DNA of 64,000 nt from Balaenoptera acutorostrata (taxonomy: Eukaryota; Chordata; Mammalia; Artiodactyla; Balaenopteridae). The position numbers and the translations under genes are program-made. Location of the stretch: positions 23,456,942 through 23,520,941 of the forward strand of contig NC_080078.1 of NCBI RefSeq assembly GCF_949987535.1. Direction: 5' to 3'. The notes under the pieces are model-generated. The model saw nothing but the letters and a program-made list of their open reading frames with translations. It ran no database searches and was not told the origin of the DNA. How positions within the stretch are numbered: the first letter of the stretch is position 1; every line of letters starts with the position of its first letter. Shown one piece after another: positions 1 through 11,684 of this stretch.

Positions 1-300
1 AATAGACTCACAGACATAGAAAACAAACTTATGATTACCAAAGGGGAAAGGTGAGGGGGAGAGATAAATTAAGAGTTTGGGATTAACATATACACACTAA
101 TATATATATAAAATAGATAATCAACAAAGACCTACTGTAGAGCACAGGGAACTCGACTCAATATTCTGTAATAACCCACATGGGAAAAGAATCTGAAAAA
201 GAACAGATATGTGTATATGTATAACTGAATCATTTTGCTGTACACCTGAAACTAATACAACATTGTAAATCAACTATATTTCAATATAAAATTTTTTTTA
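1..300 (+). mobile_element. L1 LINE 3' end (cetartiodactyl type), truncated by the window edge
   Basis: The stretch reads as the familiar cetartiodactyl L1 3' untranslated end: actions such as 'acctactgtagagcacaggg' and 'ttgctgtacacctgaaac' followed by an A-rich tail near 290-325. It is in + orientation and its 5' part lies outside the window. No coding capacity remains. The family is recognised from recurring phrases, so the subfamily is not assigned. Confidence 0.75.
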
Positions 301-665
301 ATAAATAAATAATAAAATAAAATAGATATATATACACACCACACATATATATACACATTTACATACCACACATGCATATGCATACAACATATACATATAT
401 ACCATATATGCATAATCACACCACATACACATATCCATGCCACACATGTCTATACATGCCACATATACATATACACACAACACATGCATATGCATACCAC
501 CTATACAGGCACATACCACATACACATATACATACTCCATACGCACTTACATACACCTATATATACCACATACACATATACATACCACACATGCATACAC
601 ATGCCACATATACAGATACATGGCACACATACATATACATGCCACGTACACCTACACACATGCCC
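301..665. repeat. Compound CA/TA-rich microsatellite (cacata/tatacac type)
   Basis: About 360 bases made of imperfect repeats of CACATA, TACACA, CATGCC and ATACC directly after the A-rich L1 tail. This is typical of microsatellites that grow from LINE tails. It creates spurious open frames on both strands rich in His, Thr, Tyr and Cys/Val/Met, none of which is a gene. A short pure CA run follows at about 710-721. Confidence 0.9.
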
Positions 666-2070
666 ACCCATAACACTTCCTGAATACCAGCTCCCGCCCC
701 TGCCCTGCACACACACACACACCTCTCTCCCCAGCTGCCACTCATACTCAGTTGTCAGAAGCTTTGCTCTTTCTGAGTCACTCTGGGGCCCAGATTATTT
801 GCTGAGACCCTGGAACCCACAATCAGTGGGGGACAGACAACAGTCTCCTACCCAAAAGCTGCCCCCTTCTTCCTTGCCAACAGCTCCCCAGCCTTGTGCA
901 GGATGGGATGGCCAAGCGCTCAGGGAAGGTGGCCCACCTCCAGGAGAAACTTCCAAGCTAAGGGGTCACAACCTTTCAGACCCAATACCTCCTTTTTGAT
1001 AATAGAAATATTTGTAATCCCCGCATTAGTCCCCCAAAGGGAAATTCAAGGATACCTACACACATAATTTTTTTGTTGAATCAGAATAATGACCTGGTTG
1101 TAATATAAAGAAAAAATTAAAGGATATCTATAATAAAAATAATAGGCGTTTCAATATATAAATGTCCAGACACCACCACCTGGACGATATCAGGATGAAA
1201 CAGCCACATGCTTATAGCATGACTGAAAATCACCATAAAAGCAACGGCCACAAACACCAACAGGCACGGGCCTGTGGGGAGTCCCTCAAACACCACCGAG
1301 CTGGTTGCCACCAGTGATGTGAGCTCCTGAAATAGAGAGGGAGCAGCTCTTGTTAACATTCTCAGCAAAACAAAGTACAGTCTTTCTTTGTTACAGTCTG
1401 TAGCTGCATCCCTGGAAAAGTTGGTCAACATTAAAACCCTCAAAGCATGTTGTGTTTATATGCAAAGTGGAGTTAGGTTCTAAGTTCAGATGATTATAAT
1501 GAATGCCTAGAAGGAACACTTTTCACTAGGGGGACTGCCCCATGCATTGCAGGGTATGTAACATCTCTGGCCCCCGCACTCTAAATGCCTTTGGCACCCT
1601 CTGGTCGTTGTGACAACATCAATGTCCCCATGCATTTTCAAAAACACCCCCTGGGATCAGTACCATACCTGTGGAAAGCTACAGGTTCCAACAAGGAGAC
1701 AGCCCTCTTGGTCCCTTCCTCCCACGCTTTGGGTTTTGAATGCTATTGTGTGAGGACATGATGCTTGGAACTTTGGCAGCCATCTTGGGGCCATGAGGTA
1801 AAGACTGAAACTTCACAGAGATATCACCTTAGCGCCTAACAATCATTGAGTCAATTCCCAACCCTCTAACTGCCTGCTTCCAGACTTCCCATCACACAAA
1901 TCAAATGCCTTTATTGTTTAAGCTCTATTATTTGAACATTCTCTGACTTGCAATGGAACACATCTTTACTAATAGAGGCAGACCCAACAGGCCAGCATGG
2001 GTGAATAAAACAAATATAAAAGACCCAGGCCATAAAATGATATGATGCCTCAGATTTTACTTTAAATATT
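666..2070. other. Intergenic stretch with no recognised gene
   Basis: No exon-like structure, CpG cluster or RNA gene is seen. A 108-codon open frame on the - strand (1117-1443) has no recognisable domain and no splice or promoter context. Around 1740-1800 a phrase about a 'cagccatcttggggccatgagg' type sequence resembles the older LTR-like repeat also seen near 18.07-18.12 kb, so part of this block is probably decayed repeat. Confidence 0.5.
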
Positions 2071-2074
2071 CCCA

Positions 2075-2365
2075 GCAAAAACAAACAAACAAAAATGACT
2101 TCCAGTTATAAGATGAATAAGTTCTGGGGCTGTAACATATAGCATTGTGACTATACAATCCTGTATTGTATATTTGAAAGTTGCTAAGAAAGTAGATTTT
2201 TAAAGTTCTCACCACACACACACACAAAAACCTGTAAATATGTGAAGTGATGGATGTGTTAACTAACCATATTATGGTAATAATTTTTCAATATATACAT
2301 ATATCAAATCATTACATTATACACCTTATACTTACACAATGTTGTATGTCCATTATATCACAGTA
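2075..2365 (+). mobile_element. L1 (L1M-type) 3' end fragment
   Basis: Contains the typical late-3' L1 phrases for 'ccagttataagatgaataag', a T/A-rich stretch and 'atatatacatatatcaaatc', in + orientation. The same segments recur at 11.9-12.2 kb and 16.5-16.7 kb, which supports a common repeat origin. Confidence 0.75.
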
Positions 2366-2789
2366 AAGTTGGGGGGGAGGAATGGGATGGGATTGACAAG
2401 ATTTTCTTTTAAGATAAATCTTGAGAAATCCCTCTTGAGAAAAAAATTTGAATTTTGGCTGTGGGGACAGATGAAACAAGATGGCAAATGTTGATAGCCG
2501 CTGAAGCTAGGCAATGAATACACTACACATAACGTACTGTATACGATTGTGAAAAGCATCATAAGAAAAAGGTGAAAATATATAATATTTTTAAAGGGTA
2601 ATTTTTTTTTTAAAGTTGGCTCACTTCTCTCCTGGAGCTAGGTTATAATTCTTATTTTGTTTTTTTAGAAGAATTGGAGACTATCCTGAGGGTTGAAATC
2701 TGCATCACAAAATGGGTCCCTGTAGATTTTATCATCTCAAGAGTACAGATTCGGGTAACGGAATATTAGAGAAGCTGAGAGATGTTATA

Positions 2790-2995
2790 GCCCCGTGGCT
2801 GAGCCCAGTGGCTTGACAGCCAAAAGTTCAGGCTCTGCTATTTATCGGGTGTGTGACCTTAGGCAAGTTACTAACCTCTCTGAGCCTCAGTCACCACTGC
2901 TGTAAAACGGGTTTAACAATAGTGCCCACCTCTTGCATGATTGTAAGAAACAAATGAAATTACACGTGTACTTAAGAAACAGTAGCTGCTGTGGC
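2790..2995 (+). mobile_element. MIR SINE
   Basis: Shows the MIR core order: 'gtgtgaccttaggcaagtta', then 'ctctgagcctcag', then a 'gtaaaacggg' step and a 3' stretch with AAATGA. It is an old, diverged copy in + orientation. Confidence 0.8.
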
Positions 2996-3164
2996 TATTA
3001 TTTTACCTTTACTTCGAGTCTAAAGCCTGGACTCTCAGCCTTCCCTTGCCACCCTGGGAAATGACTAGGTGTTCTCAAGCTTTTAACCTGACTATATTTC
3101 TGAGCGCCCCCTACCTCCATTCTGATCTTATCTCCCCTCCCCTCCCCACCCCATCCCAGTATTA

Positions 3165-3300
3165 ATATGGAGTGAACATTTATAATGTCAAGGACTGGGT
3201 TGGGCTCTTTACCTGGATTATCTCATTTAATCCATGATATTATTAGACCCATTTTACAGAGGAGGGAACTGAGGCTCAGAGAGGTTAAGGTCATACACCT
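3165..3300 (-). mobile_element. MIR SINE, reverse orientation
   Basis: The phrases 'ttatctcatttaatcc', 'cccattttacagaggagg' and 'actgaggctcagagaggtt' are the reverse complement of the MIR core and 3' part. Confidence 0.8.
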
Positions 3301-3664
3301 CCCAGGTGGGCTCTGAAACCAAGTGTACCTGATTCCCTAAAGTTGGAGTCATTTTAAAAGTTCTCCCACCACAGGTATTGATGGGGCAGAATAAAGGTCT
3401 CACCCCAAAGACTGGCCCACATTTGGTCTCTACACACAGGTACCACCCAATTTTTTATACCCATTCTGCAGATAAGAAAGTTGAGTCCTACGGTCTATCC
3501 CAGCAGCAGAGATGGACCACCTTTCTGATTTCCACATCTCATGAGCTGGGTGTGAAGCTCACATCTCTGGGCTCTCCATCCAGTGCTCATTCCACTCCTC
3601 TCCCCACTCTACCTCCTACCCCTCAGCACTGACCCAATTCTACACCCCAGGCCTGGGGAAGCAG

Positions 3665-3790
3665 GCGGAGTGACACAGTGGACAGTTGGTCCAGGGATCA
3701 GAAGATGCAGTTCTGGCACCAATAAGCTGTGTGAACTTGGGTCACTAACTTCCCTTCTCTAAGCCCCAAATTCCTCATCTCACCCCAAAC
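3665..3790 (+). mobile_element. MIR SINE fragment
   Basis: A diverged + strand MIR core is visible: 'agctgtgtgaacttgggtca' and 'tctctaagccccaaattcct'. Confidence 0.6.
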
Positions 3791-4399
3791 CCTACATCTG
3801 TAGTCATCTCAACAGCCCCCAGGGAGAGTCCCACTCTCCTCTCACACCCTGACCCCCCATTCCTCACCCTCACCTTCAGAAGGTGGAGACACAAGGGGTC
3901 ATAAAACACAAAGAAGCCTGCTCTTTGGAGCCCAAAGTTGCTGTCCTTTCAAGGACAAAGAGAAACAGACCTGCATTAACCACTTACACCTCGACCTCCC
4001 CAGAGCTGGGTGAGGAGCCATATCTGCGGGAAGCACTGCCACCCTGTGGTCACTAGGCTCCACTGCAGGCCACCTCCAGGGGCTTGCAAGAAGTCCGCCA
4101 TCTGCTGAAGGGCTGCGATTCAAAAGGTGAAGAGGAAGGCACCGTTGGCCCTTAGGGGTGGCAAAATGCAACAAGGCCAGGAGGAGAGAGAGGGCAATAT
4201 GGCACACTGGGAAGTGCAAAGGGTGCTTCCCTGCCGGGAATGCTCTTCCCCAAATACGACACACTCCCTCTCTCACCCCTCCAAGCCTCAGCTCACAGGT
4301 GTCGTCTCTCACCAGCCTATTTAAAATGGCAATGTCAGCATGCCCCACAGCCCTGTGCTCTATATTTCCCTGTAGCGCTCATCCCATCTAAGGGGCTAC

Positions 4400-4720
4400 G
4401 TGCTTTAGTGCCTTAGACCACAGGTCTTGCCAATTATGTCTCCCCAACTAGAAAGTTCGTTCTAACAGGACAGGAAGTTTTGTCTGTCTTGCTGGCTGCT
4501 GTGTCCCCAGCACCTAGGATAGTACCTGGCCCATATCACATTTATTTTCAGTTGAATCAATGAATCAATGAATGAATGGGTTCAGTGGCTAAAGCAAGCC
4601 GCTAAGGCTCTCTGAGCCTCAGTGTCCTCAATTGTAAAACAAGGACAAAAACAATCCCTTCTTTATCTGCATCACAGGATTACAGTGAAGATCAAATGAG
4701 TTCCTATTCAGTGGGTTCTG
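4400..4720 (+). mobile_element. L2 3' end followed by a MIR fragment
   Basis: 4440-4575 carries an L2 3' end ('gctgtgtccccagcaccta' then a run of TGAATCAA/TGAATGAA repeats). 4580-4715 continues with a MIR-like 'ctctgagcctcagtgtcc' core. Both are + strand and old. No coding potential. Confidence 0.6.
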
Positions 4721-5104
4721 TAGTAAGTTGAATGCGTCCCTCAAAAATTCATGTCCACTCAGAAGCTCAGAATATGATCTTATTTGGAAATATGGTCTTT
4801 GTCGATGTAACAGGGTCATCCTGGATTAGGGTGAGCCCTAAATCCAATGGCACATGGGGAAGAAGCCTGTTCAGAGACGGAGGCAGAGATGGGAGTGATG
4901 CTGCCTCCAGACAAGGAACACCTGGGGCCACCAGAAGCTGGAAGAGGCATGGACAGACTGTTCCCTTCAGCGGGAGCATGGCCCCACTGACACCTCGATT
5001 TTGGATTGCTCACCTCCGGAACTGTGAGAGAATAAAGGTCTGCCGTGTTAAGCCACCTAGTTTGTCACACTTTGTTGCTGCAGCAGCCACAAGAAACTAA
5101 AACA
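4719..5104 (+). mobile_element. Solo LTR, MLT1-type (ERVL-MaLR)
   Basis: The stretch matches the remembered MLT1 layout: TG-start, '..aaaaattcatgtcc..', 'tattagggtgggccc'-like step at 4828, the polyadenylation-region phrase 'gaactgtgagagaataaa' at about 5020, and a CTAAAACA end. No internal retroviral region flanks it, so it is a solo LTR. The ORF overlapping it (4732-5100) is repeat-derived. Confidence 0.75.
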
Positions 5105-5247
5105 GGTTCCTGTTTAACACGCTGGAAGGGGCGAAGCAGATGTCTGTGGTTGAATTACATGCATATCCTGTTCACCACAGCCCCGGTCAGCACGGATTCT
5201 TTATACGTATTTTTCTCTGGAATGTTTTCTTCTAAAACTAAAGGCTA

Positions 5248-5574
5248 GGGACTTCCCTGGTGGTGCAGTGGCTAAGAATCCACCTGCCAATGCAGGGGAC
5301 ATGGGTTCGAGCCCTGGTCCGGGAAGATCCCACATGCCACAGAGCAACTAAGCCCGTGAGCCACAACTGCTGAGCCTGCGCACCACAACTACTGAAGCTC
5401 ATGCGCCTAGAGCCAGTGCTCCGCAACAAGAGAAGCCACCGCAGGGAGAAGCCCGCGCACGGCATCGAAGAGTAGCCCCCGCTCGCCGCAACTAGAGAAA
5501 AGCCTGCGTGCAACAACAAAGACCCAACGCAACCAAAAATAAATATAAAAGAAATAAATTTATAATAAAAATAA
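5248..5574 (+). mobile_element. Cetacean CHR-type SINE (longer, older form)
   Basis: A tRNA-derived SINE: the head reads 'acttccctggtggtgcagtgg', a pol III B box is present as 'gggttcgagccctgg', and the body and A-rich tail are complete. Compared with the other copies it has an extra internal segment ('aactactgaagctcatgcgc') and more substitutions, consistent with an older CHR subfamily. Open frames across it are artefacts. Confidence 0.9.
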
Positions 5575-5892
5575 AGGCCTTTGCCTCATGCTGAATACAA
5601 ATGTGCACATAGCCAATGAGTGTGGGCGTCAGCCTGGGCTCCGCAGTCTCAGCCAAGGAGCGTGAGCAGCTCTTGCTGCAGGTGGTCTCCAAAAGAGGAG
5701 GTTCCTAGGGCGGGGGTTCCCCGATGGGTATGGCTCACTCTGCACCCACCTCTCTTTCTCCTGCTTCTCTTGGGTTTGGTGGACGATTCTGGCCCATCAT
5801 GGAGTATCAGAGGTACACTGGTGAGAAAGCCAGACCTGGTGGTGAAGTAAAGGTTTTCCACCAGCTCTAGGCTCCTCCAAGGAAATGGGTGT

Positions 5893-6397
5893 GTTAGTTT
5901 CTTACTGCTGCTGTAACAAGTTATCACAAGTTTATGACTTAAAACCACATTTATTTATCATTTCACATTTCTGGAAGTCAAGAGTCTGAAAAAGGTTTTA
6001 TTAGGCTAAAAGTAAACGTGCTGATAGAGCTGGTTCCTTGTGGAAGCCGTAGGGGACAATCTATTGCCTTGACTTTTCCAGCTTCTAGAAGCCACCCGCA
6101 TTCCATGGCTTGTGGCCCCTTACAGTCAGCAGCCTCCACACTCCATCCTCTGCTTCCATCGTTACATCTCTTTCTCTGACTCTGACCCTCCTATCTCCCT
6201 CTTTCCCTTATAAGGACCCTCGTGAGTCCATGCTGCCCACCTGGATAACACAGGATCATCTCCCATCTCAAGATCCTCAACTTAATCACGTCTGCAAAGT
6301 CCCTTTGCCATGTAAGGTAACATTCACAGGTTCTAGAGATTAGGATGCTGGCATCCGTGGAGGCGGGGGACATGGTTTTGCTGACCACAGTAGTGAA
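5893..6397 (-). mobile_element. MLT1-type LTR, reverse orientation
   Basis: Begins 'tgttagtttcttactgctgc' and ends near 'gctgaccacagtag', which is the reverse of the MLT1 LTR layout. Internal 'ttataaggaccct' (reverse of the LTR promoter/processing region) fits. It lacks proviral interior. Confidence 0.65.
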
Positions 6398-6439
6398 GGG
6401 AGAAAGATGGTCAAGACCAGCCAACAGTTTGGGTCAGAT

Positions 6440-7410
6440 GGAAGCCTTCTGACATTTCCCATGGCCCCCCGACCATTCTCTGCCCAGCAGAGGAAAGATT
6501 TCCTCAATACATAGAACAGATCATGCCTCTGCCTGCTGTCAACCTCCCGTATCTTCCTGTCACTCAGAATAAAACCCAAACTTCTGGGCTTCCCTGGTGG
6601 CGCAGTGGTTGAGAATCTGCCTGCCAATGCAGGATACACGGGTTCGAGCCCTTGTCTGGGAAGATCCCACATGCCGCGGAGCAAATGGGCCCGTGAGCCA
6701 CAACTACTGAGCCTGCGCGTCTGGGGCTTGTGCTCCTCAACAAGAGAGGCCGCGACAGTGAGGGGCCCGTGCACCGCGACGAAGAGTGGCCCCTGCTTGC
6801 CACAACTAGAGAAAGCCCTCGCACAGAAATGAAGACCCAACACAGCCAAATAAATAAATAAATAAATTTATTTTTTAAAAAAACCCCCAAACTTCTCACT
6901 ACAAGGATCTACGGATCTGACCTTGGCCACTTCACCCGACCTCATGGCCCAACACTCTGCAGCTTACTAACTGTGCTCTAGCCACTTTTTCCTTCTTTCT
7001 GTTCCTCAAAGACAGAAGGTCATTCCGACCTCAGGCCCCTTGCACCTGCTGTTTCCACTGTGTGAACTGCTCTTCCCTCTCACCTTCCACCCAGGCACCT
7101 TCTTGTGCTGCAGGTCTCTGCTCACAGAGGCCCACTCTGACCACCTTATCCGAAGGAGCCCCCCACCCATGCCCATTATTCCAATGTGATTATTCCATCA
7201 CATTATTTTATTTTATTTTCTTCATAAGACTTATCACTATCTGAAGTCATCTCAACTATTTTATTTACTCGCTTACCTTCTGTCTGTAATGAAGGTAAGC
7301 TCCAGGAGGTTAGGAACCTCACCTGCCTTCTTCGCTGCTGCATCTCCAATGCTGAGCACTGTGCTTGGCAAGTAAGAAGTGCTTGTTAATTGTTTGTTGT
7401 ATCAACAAGT
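6440..7410 (+). mobile_element. L2 LINE 3' region, split by a CHR SINE
   Basis: Both flanks of the SINE at 6586-6885 read as one L2 3' region: 'ccttgcacctgctgtttcc', 'ctcttccctctcaccttcc', and the end 'gtaagctccaggaggttagg' with 'gcttgttaattgtttgttg'. It is non-coding and old. Confidence 0.75.
6586..6885 (+). mobile_element. CHR SINE inserted in L2
   Basis: Full-length tRNA-derived CHR SINE with B box 'gggttcgagcccttg' and A-rich tail. It is flanked by an 11-bp direct repeat CCCAAACTTCT at 6575-6585 and 6886-6896, the target-site duplication made on insertion into the older L2. Confidence 0.93.
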
Positions 7411-7511
7411 CTCATAGGTAATCATACTTACAGGTATTATTAGTACCCCTATTTTACTGAGGGGAAAACTGAGGTACAGAGAAGTTCTGTAACTTGTCCA
7501 AGGTCACCGAG

Positions 7512-8260
7512 CTATGTACTAGCTTCCTAGGGCTGCCGTAACAAAGTACCATAAACTGTGTGGTTTAAACAAAAGAAGTTCATCGTCTCACAGTTCTAGA
7601 GGCTGCAAGTCCGAGATCAAGTTGTCAGCAGGCTTGGTTCCTCCTGAGGGCTGTGAGGAAAGGATGTGTCCCAGGCCTCTCTCCTTGGCCTGTGGTGCCA
7701 TCTTCTCCCTCTGTCTCTTCACATTGTCTTCCCTCTTGCATGTCCGTGTCCAATTTCCCCCTTTTATTAGGACACCTGTCAGATTGGATTAGGGCCCACC
7801 CTCAATGACCTCACTTCAACTTGATTACCTCTGTAAAGACCCTATCTTCTAAGAGGCCACATTCGGGCTTCCCTCGTGGCGCAGTGGTTGAGAATCTGCC
7901 TGCCAATGCAGGGGACACGGGTTCGCGCCCTGGTCTGGGAAGATCCCACATGCCACAGAGCAACTAGGCCCGTGAGCCACAACTACTGAGCCTGCGCGTC
8001 TGGAGCCTGTGCCCCGCAACAAGAGAGGCCCCGACAGTGAAAGGCCCGCGCACCGCGATGAAGAGTGGCCCCCGCTTGCCGCAACTAGAGAAAGTCCACG
8101 CACAGAAACGAAGACCCAACACAGCCAAAAATAATTAATTAATTAATTAATTAAATTTAAAAAGAAAAACACTCTAAGAGGCCACATTCTGCAGTCCTGG
8201 GGCTTAGGACTTCAACATACGAATTTAGGAGTGTGGGAGGACAATTCAGCCCACGAGAAC
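7512..8260 (-). mobile_element. MLT1-type LTR, reverse, interrupted by a CHR SINE
   Basis: The left part starts 'ctagcttcctagggctgccg' and the right part ends 'ggacaattcagcccacga', the two ends of a reverse MLT1 LTR. The CHR SINE at 7865-8172 splits it. Once the SINE is removed the LTR reads through without loss. Confidence 0.8.
7865..8172 (+). mobile_element. CHR SINE inserted in the MLT1 LTR
   Basis: Typical CHR sequence with an AATT-rich tail (about 8130-8155). It is flanked by a perfect 17-bp duplication TCTAAGAGGCCACATTC at 7848-7864 and 8173-8189, one of the clearest target-site duplications here, indicating relatively recent insertion. Confidence 0.95.
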
Positions 8261-8944
8261 TAGTATGTGGCCCAGGCAGGATTCAAACCCAGGGCTGCGT
8301 GACACGACATCACTGCAAGAGAGAGGAAGGTGACTACAGTGGATGGTGGTATTGGTGGCCCCCACTGTCATGCAGTCTGACTTCTCTCACTCAACCCCAC
8401 CTGCTCATTTATAGCAAAACCCAAAGCATGGGGCACACCAGAGACACTGTCAGAATCAAACCATGAGATATCTGCCCGGAGACAATGCTAACAGGACAAA
8501 GAGATGTCTCCCCCTAGTGGGAGTCGCAGGAAATGCCATTGGGAGGAAGGAGAAAAGGGAGCCTTGTTCAGATCCCTCTTGAGTGAGAGCTTGAAAGTGA
8601 AGCTGGACAACAGTCATGACGACCCTGGGGGGCAGGGCAGCCACTGCCGCTCAGCTCCAACTCTGGGCTCTGGAGGATGGTAGGGTCTCGGCTCCCAGAG
8701 AGGACATCTCCACCAGGGGGCAGCAAAGATCCCATTAATTTTCAAGCTACAGCCGCCATCTGGTCCCTTTGAGCTCCTCGTGGTGAGAGGCGAGCAGGCA
8801 AAGAAAGGAGCCGCTGTCCAGGCAGCAGGAGTCACCTCTCGGATTAGTGGGAGAGGCAGGGCTGCCTTCCCACCCAGGGGTTGGGGCAAGGATGTTTAGC
8901 ATCCACACGACTTCACCTGGGCACCTCGTGCCAGCTTCTGATAG

Positions 8945-9297
8945 TGTCTTAGTCAGTTCAGCTGCCATAACAAAGTACCACAGACTGGCTTTTCACCAAC
9001 AGAAATTTATTTCTCACAGTTCTGGAGCCTGGAAGTCCAAGATCAGGGTGCCAGCAGGGTCGGGTTCTAGTGAGGGCATCTTCTGGGTTACAGATGGCCG
9101 ATTTCTCATTGTATCCTCACATGGCAGAAAGAGGAGGCTCTCTGGGACCCATTTTATAAGGGCACTAATCCCATCCCTGAGGACTCCACCCTCATGACTT
9201 AATCTCCTCCCAAAGGCCCCACCTCCTAATGCCATCACATTGGGGGTTAGGATGTCAACATATGAATCTAGGGGGACACACTCAGTCCATGGCACGT
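8945..9297 (-). mobile_element. MLT1-type LTR, reverse orientation
   Basis: Starts 'tgtcttagtcagttcagctg' and ends 'acactcagtccatggca', matching reverse MLT1. Internal 'gaaatttatttctcacagtt' and 'ataagggcactaatcccatc' agree with the family. Solo LTR without coding content. Confidence 0.8.
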
Positions 9298-9700
9298 GGG
9301 GAAGGGTCAAGTGCAGAAGCCACAGCCTGAGTAGGGGATGGTGACCTTGAAGATGAAGATCTCGGTCAGTCCCAAGTAAACCCCTGAGGCCAGCAGGGGA
9401 CACGGCCAAGGGCAAGGAGATGGAGAGTGAATAAGAGAGAACAGAGACAGCGAACGCCTGCTGGAAGCTGAGTCTCCCTCCCAGCCTCTTCCCTTAAGGA
9501 AGGGGGTGGGCAGACGCTGACAGGGAGCCCAGGACACAACTCAGACTCCAGTTTCATGGAAGACCATCCCAATACATGGGAGAAGTTCTAATCTCTTGCA
9601 ATCATGCAGAAGGGATATATTAGGTGAAAAGAGTGAGAGTCCGTATTCATATCTGCTTGTAATAATTCTGCACCCAATTACAATGTGTTTTTCCCACACC
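9298..9700. other. Intergenic, no gene recognised
   Basis: No feature is identified between the two LTRs. Overlapping short frames lack any family similarity that I can recognise. Confidence 0.4.
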
Positions 9701-10436
9701 GCAATTCTTTGACACCAGCTGTGTGTCCTACAATTCAACTCAATTCTGACACTCTCCACCTGTAGGTAGCACCAGGTCCCACAGGTGTGGACTCAGTCCT
9801 ACAAGACCCCCACCCCACCCCAAGATACCAATGGTATATCCAGTTTGTCTCCTGTGCTTCTGACTGACCAGCTATACATTGGAACTTCTTCATGTTCGAT
9901 TAATTTGCTAGAGCATCTCACAGAACTCAGAGAAACATTTTGCTTGCTAGGTCACGGGTTTATTACAAAAGAATATAACTCAGGAACAGCCAGATGGAAG
10001 AGATACATCAGGCAATGTATGGGGAAGGGGCGTGGAGATTCCTTGCCCTCTCCAAGCACACCACTCTCTCCAAATCTCCATGTGTTCGCCAACCCAGAAG
10101 CTCTCTGAAACCCATTCTTTTTGGGTTTTTATGGAGGCTTTATTATAGAGGCATGATTGATTCAATCATTGGCCACTGGTGACTGATTCAACCTCCAGCC
10201 CCTCTCCCCTCCCTGAAGAAGTGGGACTGAAAGTTCCCACCCTCTAATCACATGGTTGGTTCCCCTGACAACCAGCCCCCATCCTTAGGTGCTTCCAAAG
10301 TCACCTCATTAACATAACAGAAGACTCCTTTCTGCTCTCATCACAGGAAATTCCAACGGTTTTAGGAGCTCTGTTCCTGGAACAGAGACGAAGACCAGAT
10401 ATATATTTCTTATTATAAATCACAATATCACAGCTT
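9700..10436 (-). mobile_element. ERVL-like (MLT2-type) LTR, reverse orientation
   Basis: The block ends with 'ttataaatcacaatatcaca' preceded by 'gaccagatatatatttctta', phrases that I associate with ERVL/MLT2-type LTRs read in reverse. A 'gtcacgggtttattacaaaa' segment near 9952 fits a reversed LTR polyadenylation region. The family name is uncertain. Open frames across it are not genes. Confidence 0.45.
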
Positions 10437-10754
10437 GAACTTGAATTTTTTTTTTTTTTTTAATTCTGGACTCCTGCAGAAGAAAGGAAGAGCAGTGGTT
10501 ACCTGTGGGGGAGGTTACCTGGGTGCATGGCTGCAGAAAGGAGGACAGAGCTGCAGCGGACAGGCTGAGAGAAGAGAGGGGCTGAGATGGAGGCTGTAGG
10601 GCACCTGCCAACCGCGGTCACCAGCACAGAGCCAAGTGTCCCAGGAGGAAGAGATGCCGTTTTCCTCTCACTGAGCCCCTGGAAAGCTCTCTGCAGCCCC
10701 CCTAAAGGATGGGGTTTTACACTGGGTATTTCTTTACATTGCTGTTTTTTTGTG

Positions 10755-11065
10755 GGTTTTTAAAATTAATTTATTTATTTTTGGCTGCATTGGGTCTTCG
10801 TGGCTGCACGGGCTTTCTCTAGTTGTGGCGAGCGGGGGCTACTCTTCATTGTGGTTCGTGGGCGTCTCATTGCTGTGGCTTCTCTTGTTGTGGAGCACAG
10901 GCTCTAGGCGCACTGGCTTCAGTAGTTGTGGCACGCGGGCTCAGTAATTGTGGCGCACGGGCTTAGTTGCTCCGCGGCATGAGGGATCTTCCCAGACCAG
11001 GGATCGAACCCGTGTCCCCTGCATTGGCAGGCGGATTCTTAACCACTGCGCCACCAGGGAAGTCC
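10755..11065 (-). mobile_element. CHR SINE, reverse orientation
   Basis: The reverse complement of CHR: T-rich start, 'ggctttctctagttgtgg', reverse B box 'gatcgaacccgtgtcc' and the head 'accactgcgccaccagggaa'. A 9-bp duplication TACATTGCT lies at 10735-10743 and 11066-11074. Confidence 0.92.
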
Positions 11066-11399
11066 TACATTGCTATTTTTTAACTGCTTGAACATATTAT
11101 CCACCAAGAAATAAATTTTAAAAATAACCTTAACTATTTTAGAGTGTATGTATGTTGTTACAAATTTTCTGGGTCTTACAAGTCTTTATACACTTCAATA
11201 TAGAGAATCTGCTTTTAAAAATCAAGCTTCAAGAAATAACTTTTTGAAAAATGCAAATAAGTACCTTTCCTGCAGGACTGTTGATAAACAGGGGAAATCT
11301 AGAAATAATCCAACTGCACAATGATAAGAAATAGTTACATAATCATGGATCCAGGTTTAAAAGCCATGCTTATAAACTAGTTTTTATAAAATTCCATGT

Positions 11400-11651
11400 G
11401 TAAAACTTGTTTTAAGAAAATGTTGTCAAGAGATAACAAGAGTTGGTGAAAATGTGGAGAAAGGACAATCCTTGTGCCCTGTTGGTGGGAATATAAATTG
11501 GTACAGTCATTATAGAAAAATGTATGGAGGATCCTCAAATATTAAATATGATCCAGCAATCCCACTTCTGGGTATATATCCAAAGACACGGAAACAATCT
11601 GTGTCTACTGACAGATGAATGGATAAAGAAAATGTGATAGATGGATAGATT

Positions 11652-11684
<33 letters not shown>

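Noticed and set aside
298..999. Overlapping His/Thr/Tyr-rich frames on both strands
   Set aside because: They come from the CA/TA microsatellite after the L1 tail.
1117..1443. 108-codon - strand frame with hydrophobic segments
   Set aside because: No similarity that I recognise, no promoter or splice sites, and neighbouring sequence looks like decayed repeat.
5300..5320. tRNA gene suggested by a pol III B box
   Set aside because: The B box belongs to the tRNA-derived head of a CHR SINE. No cloverleaf with a CCA-ready stem is seen in any copy.
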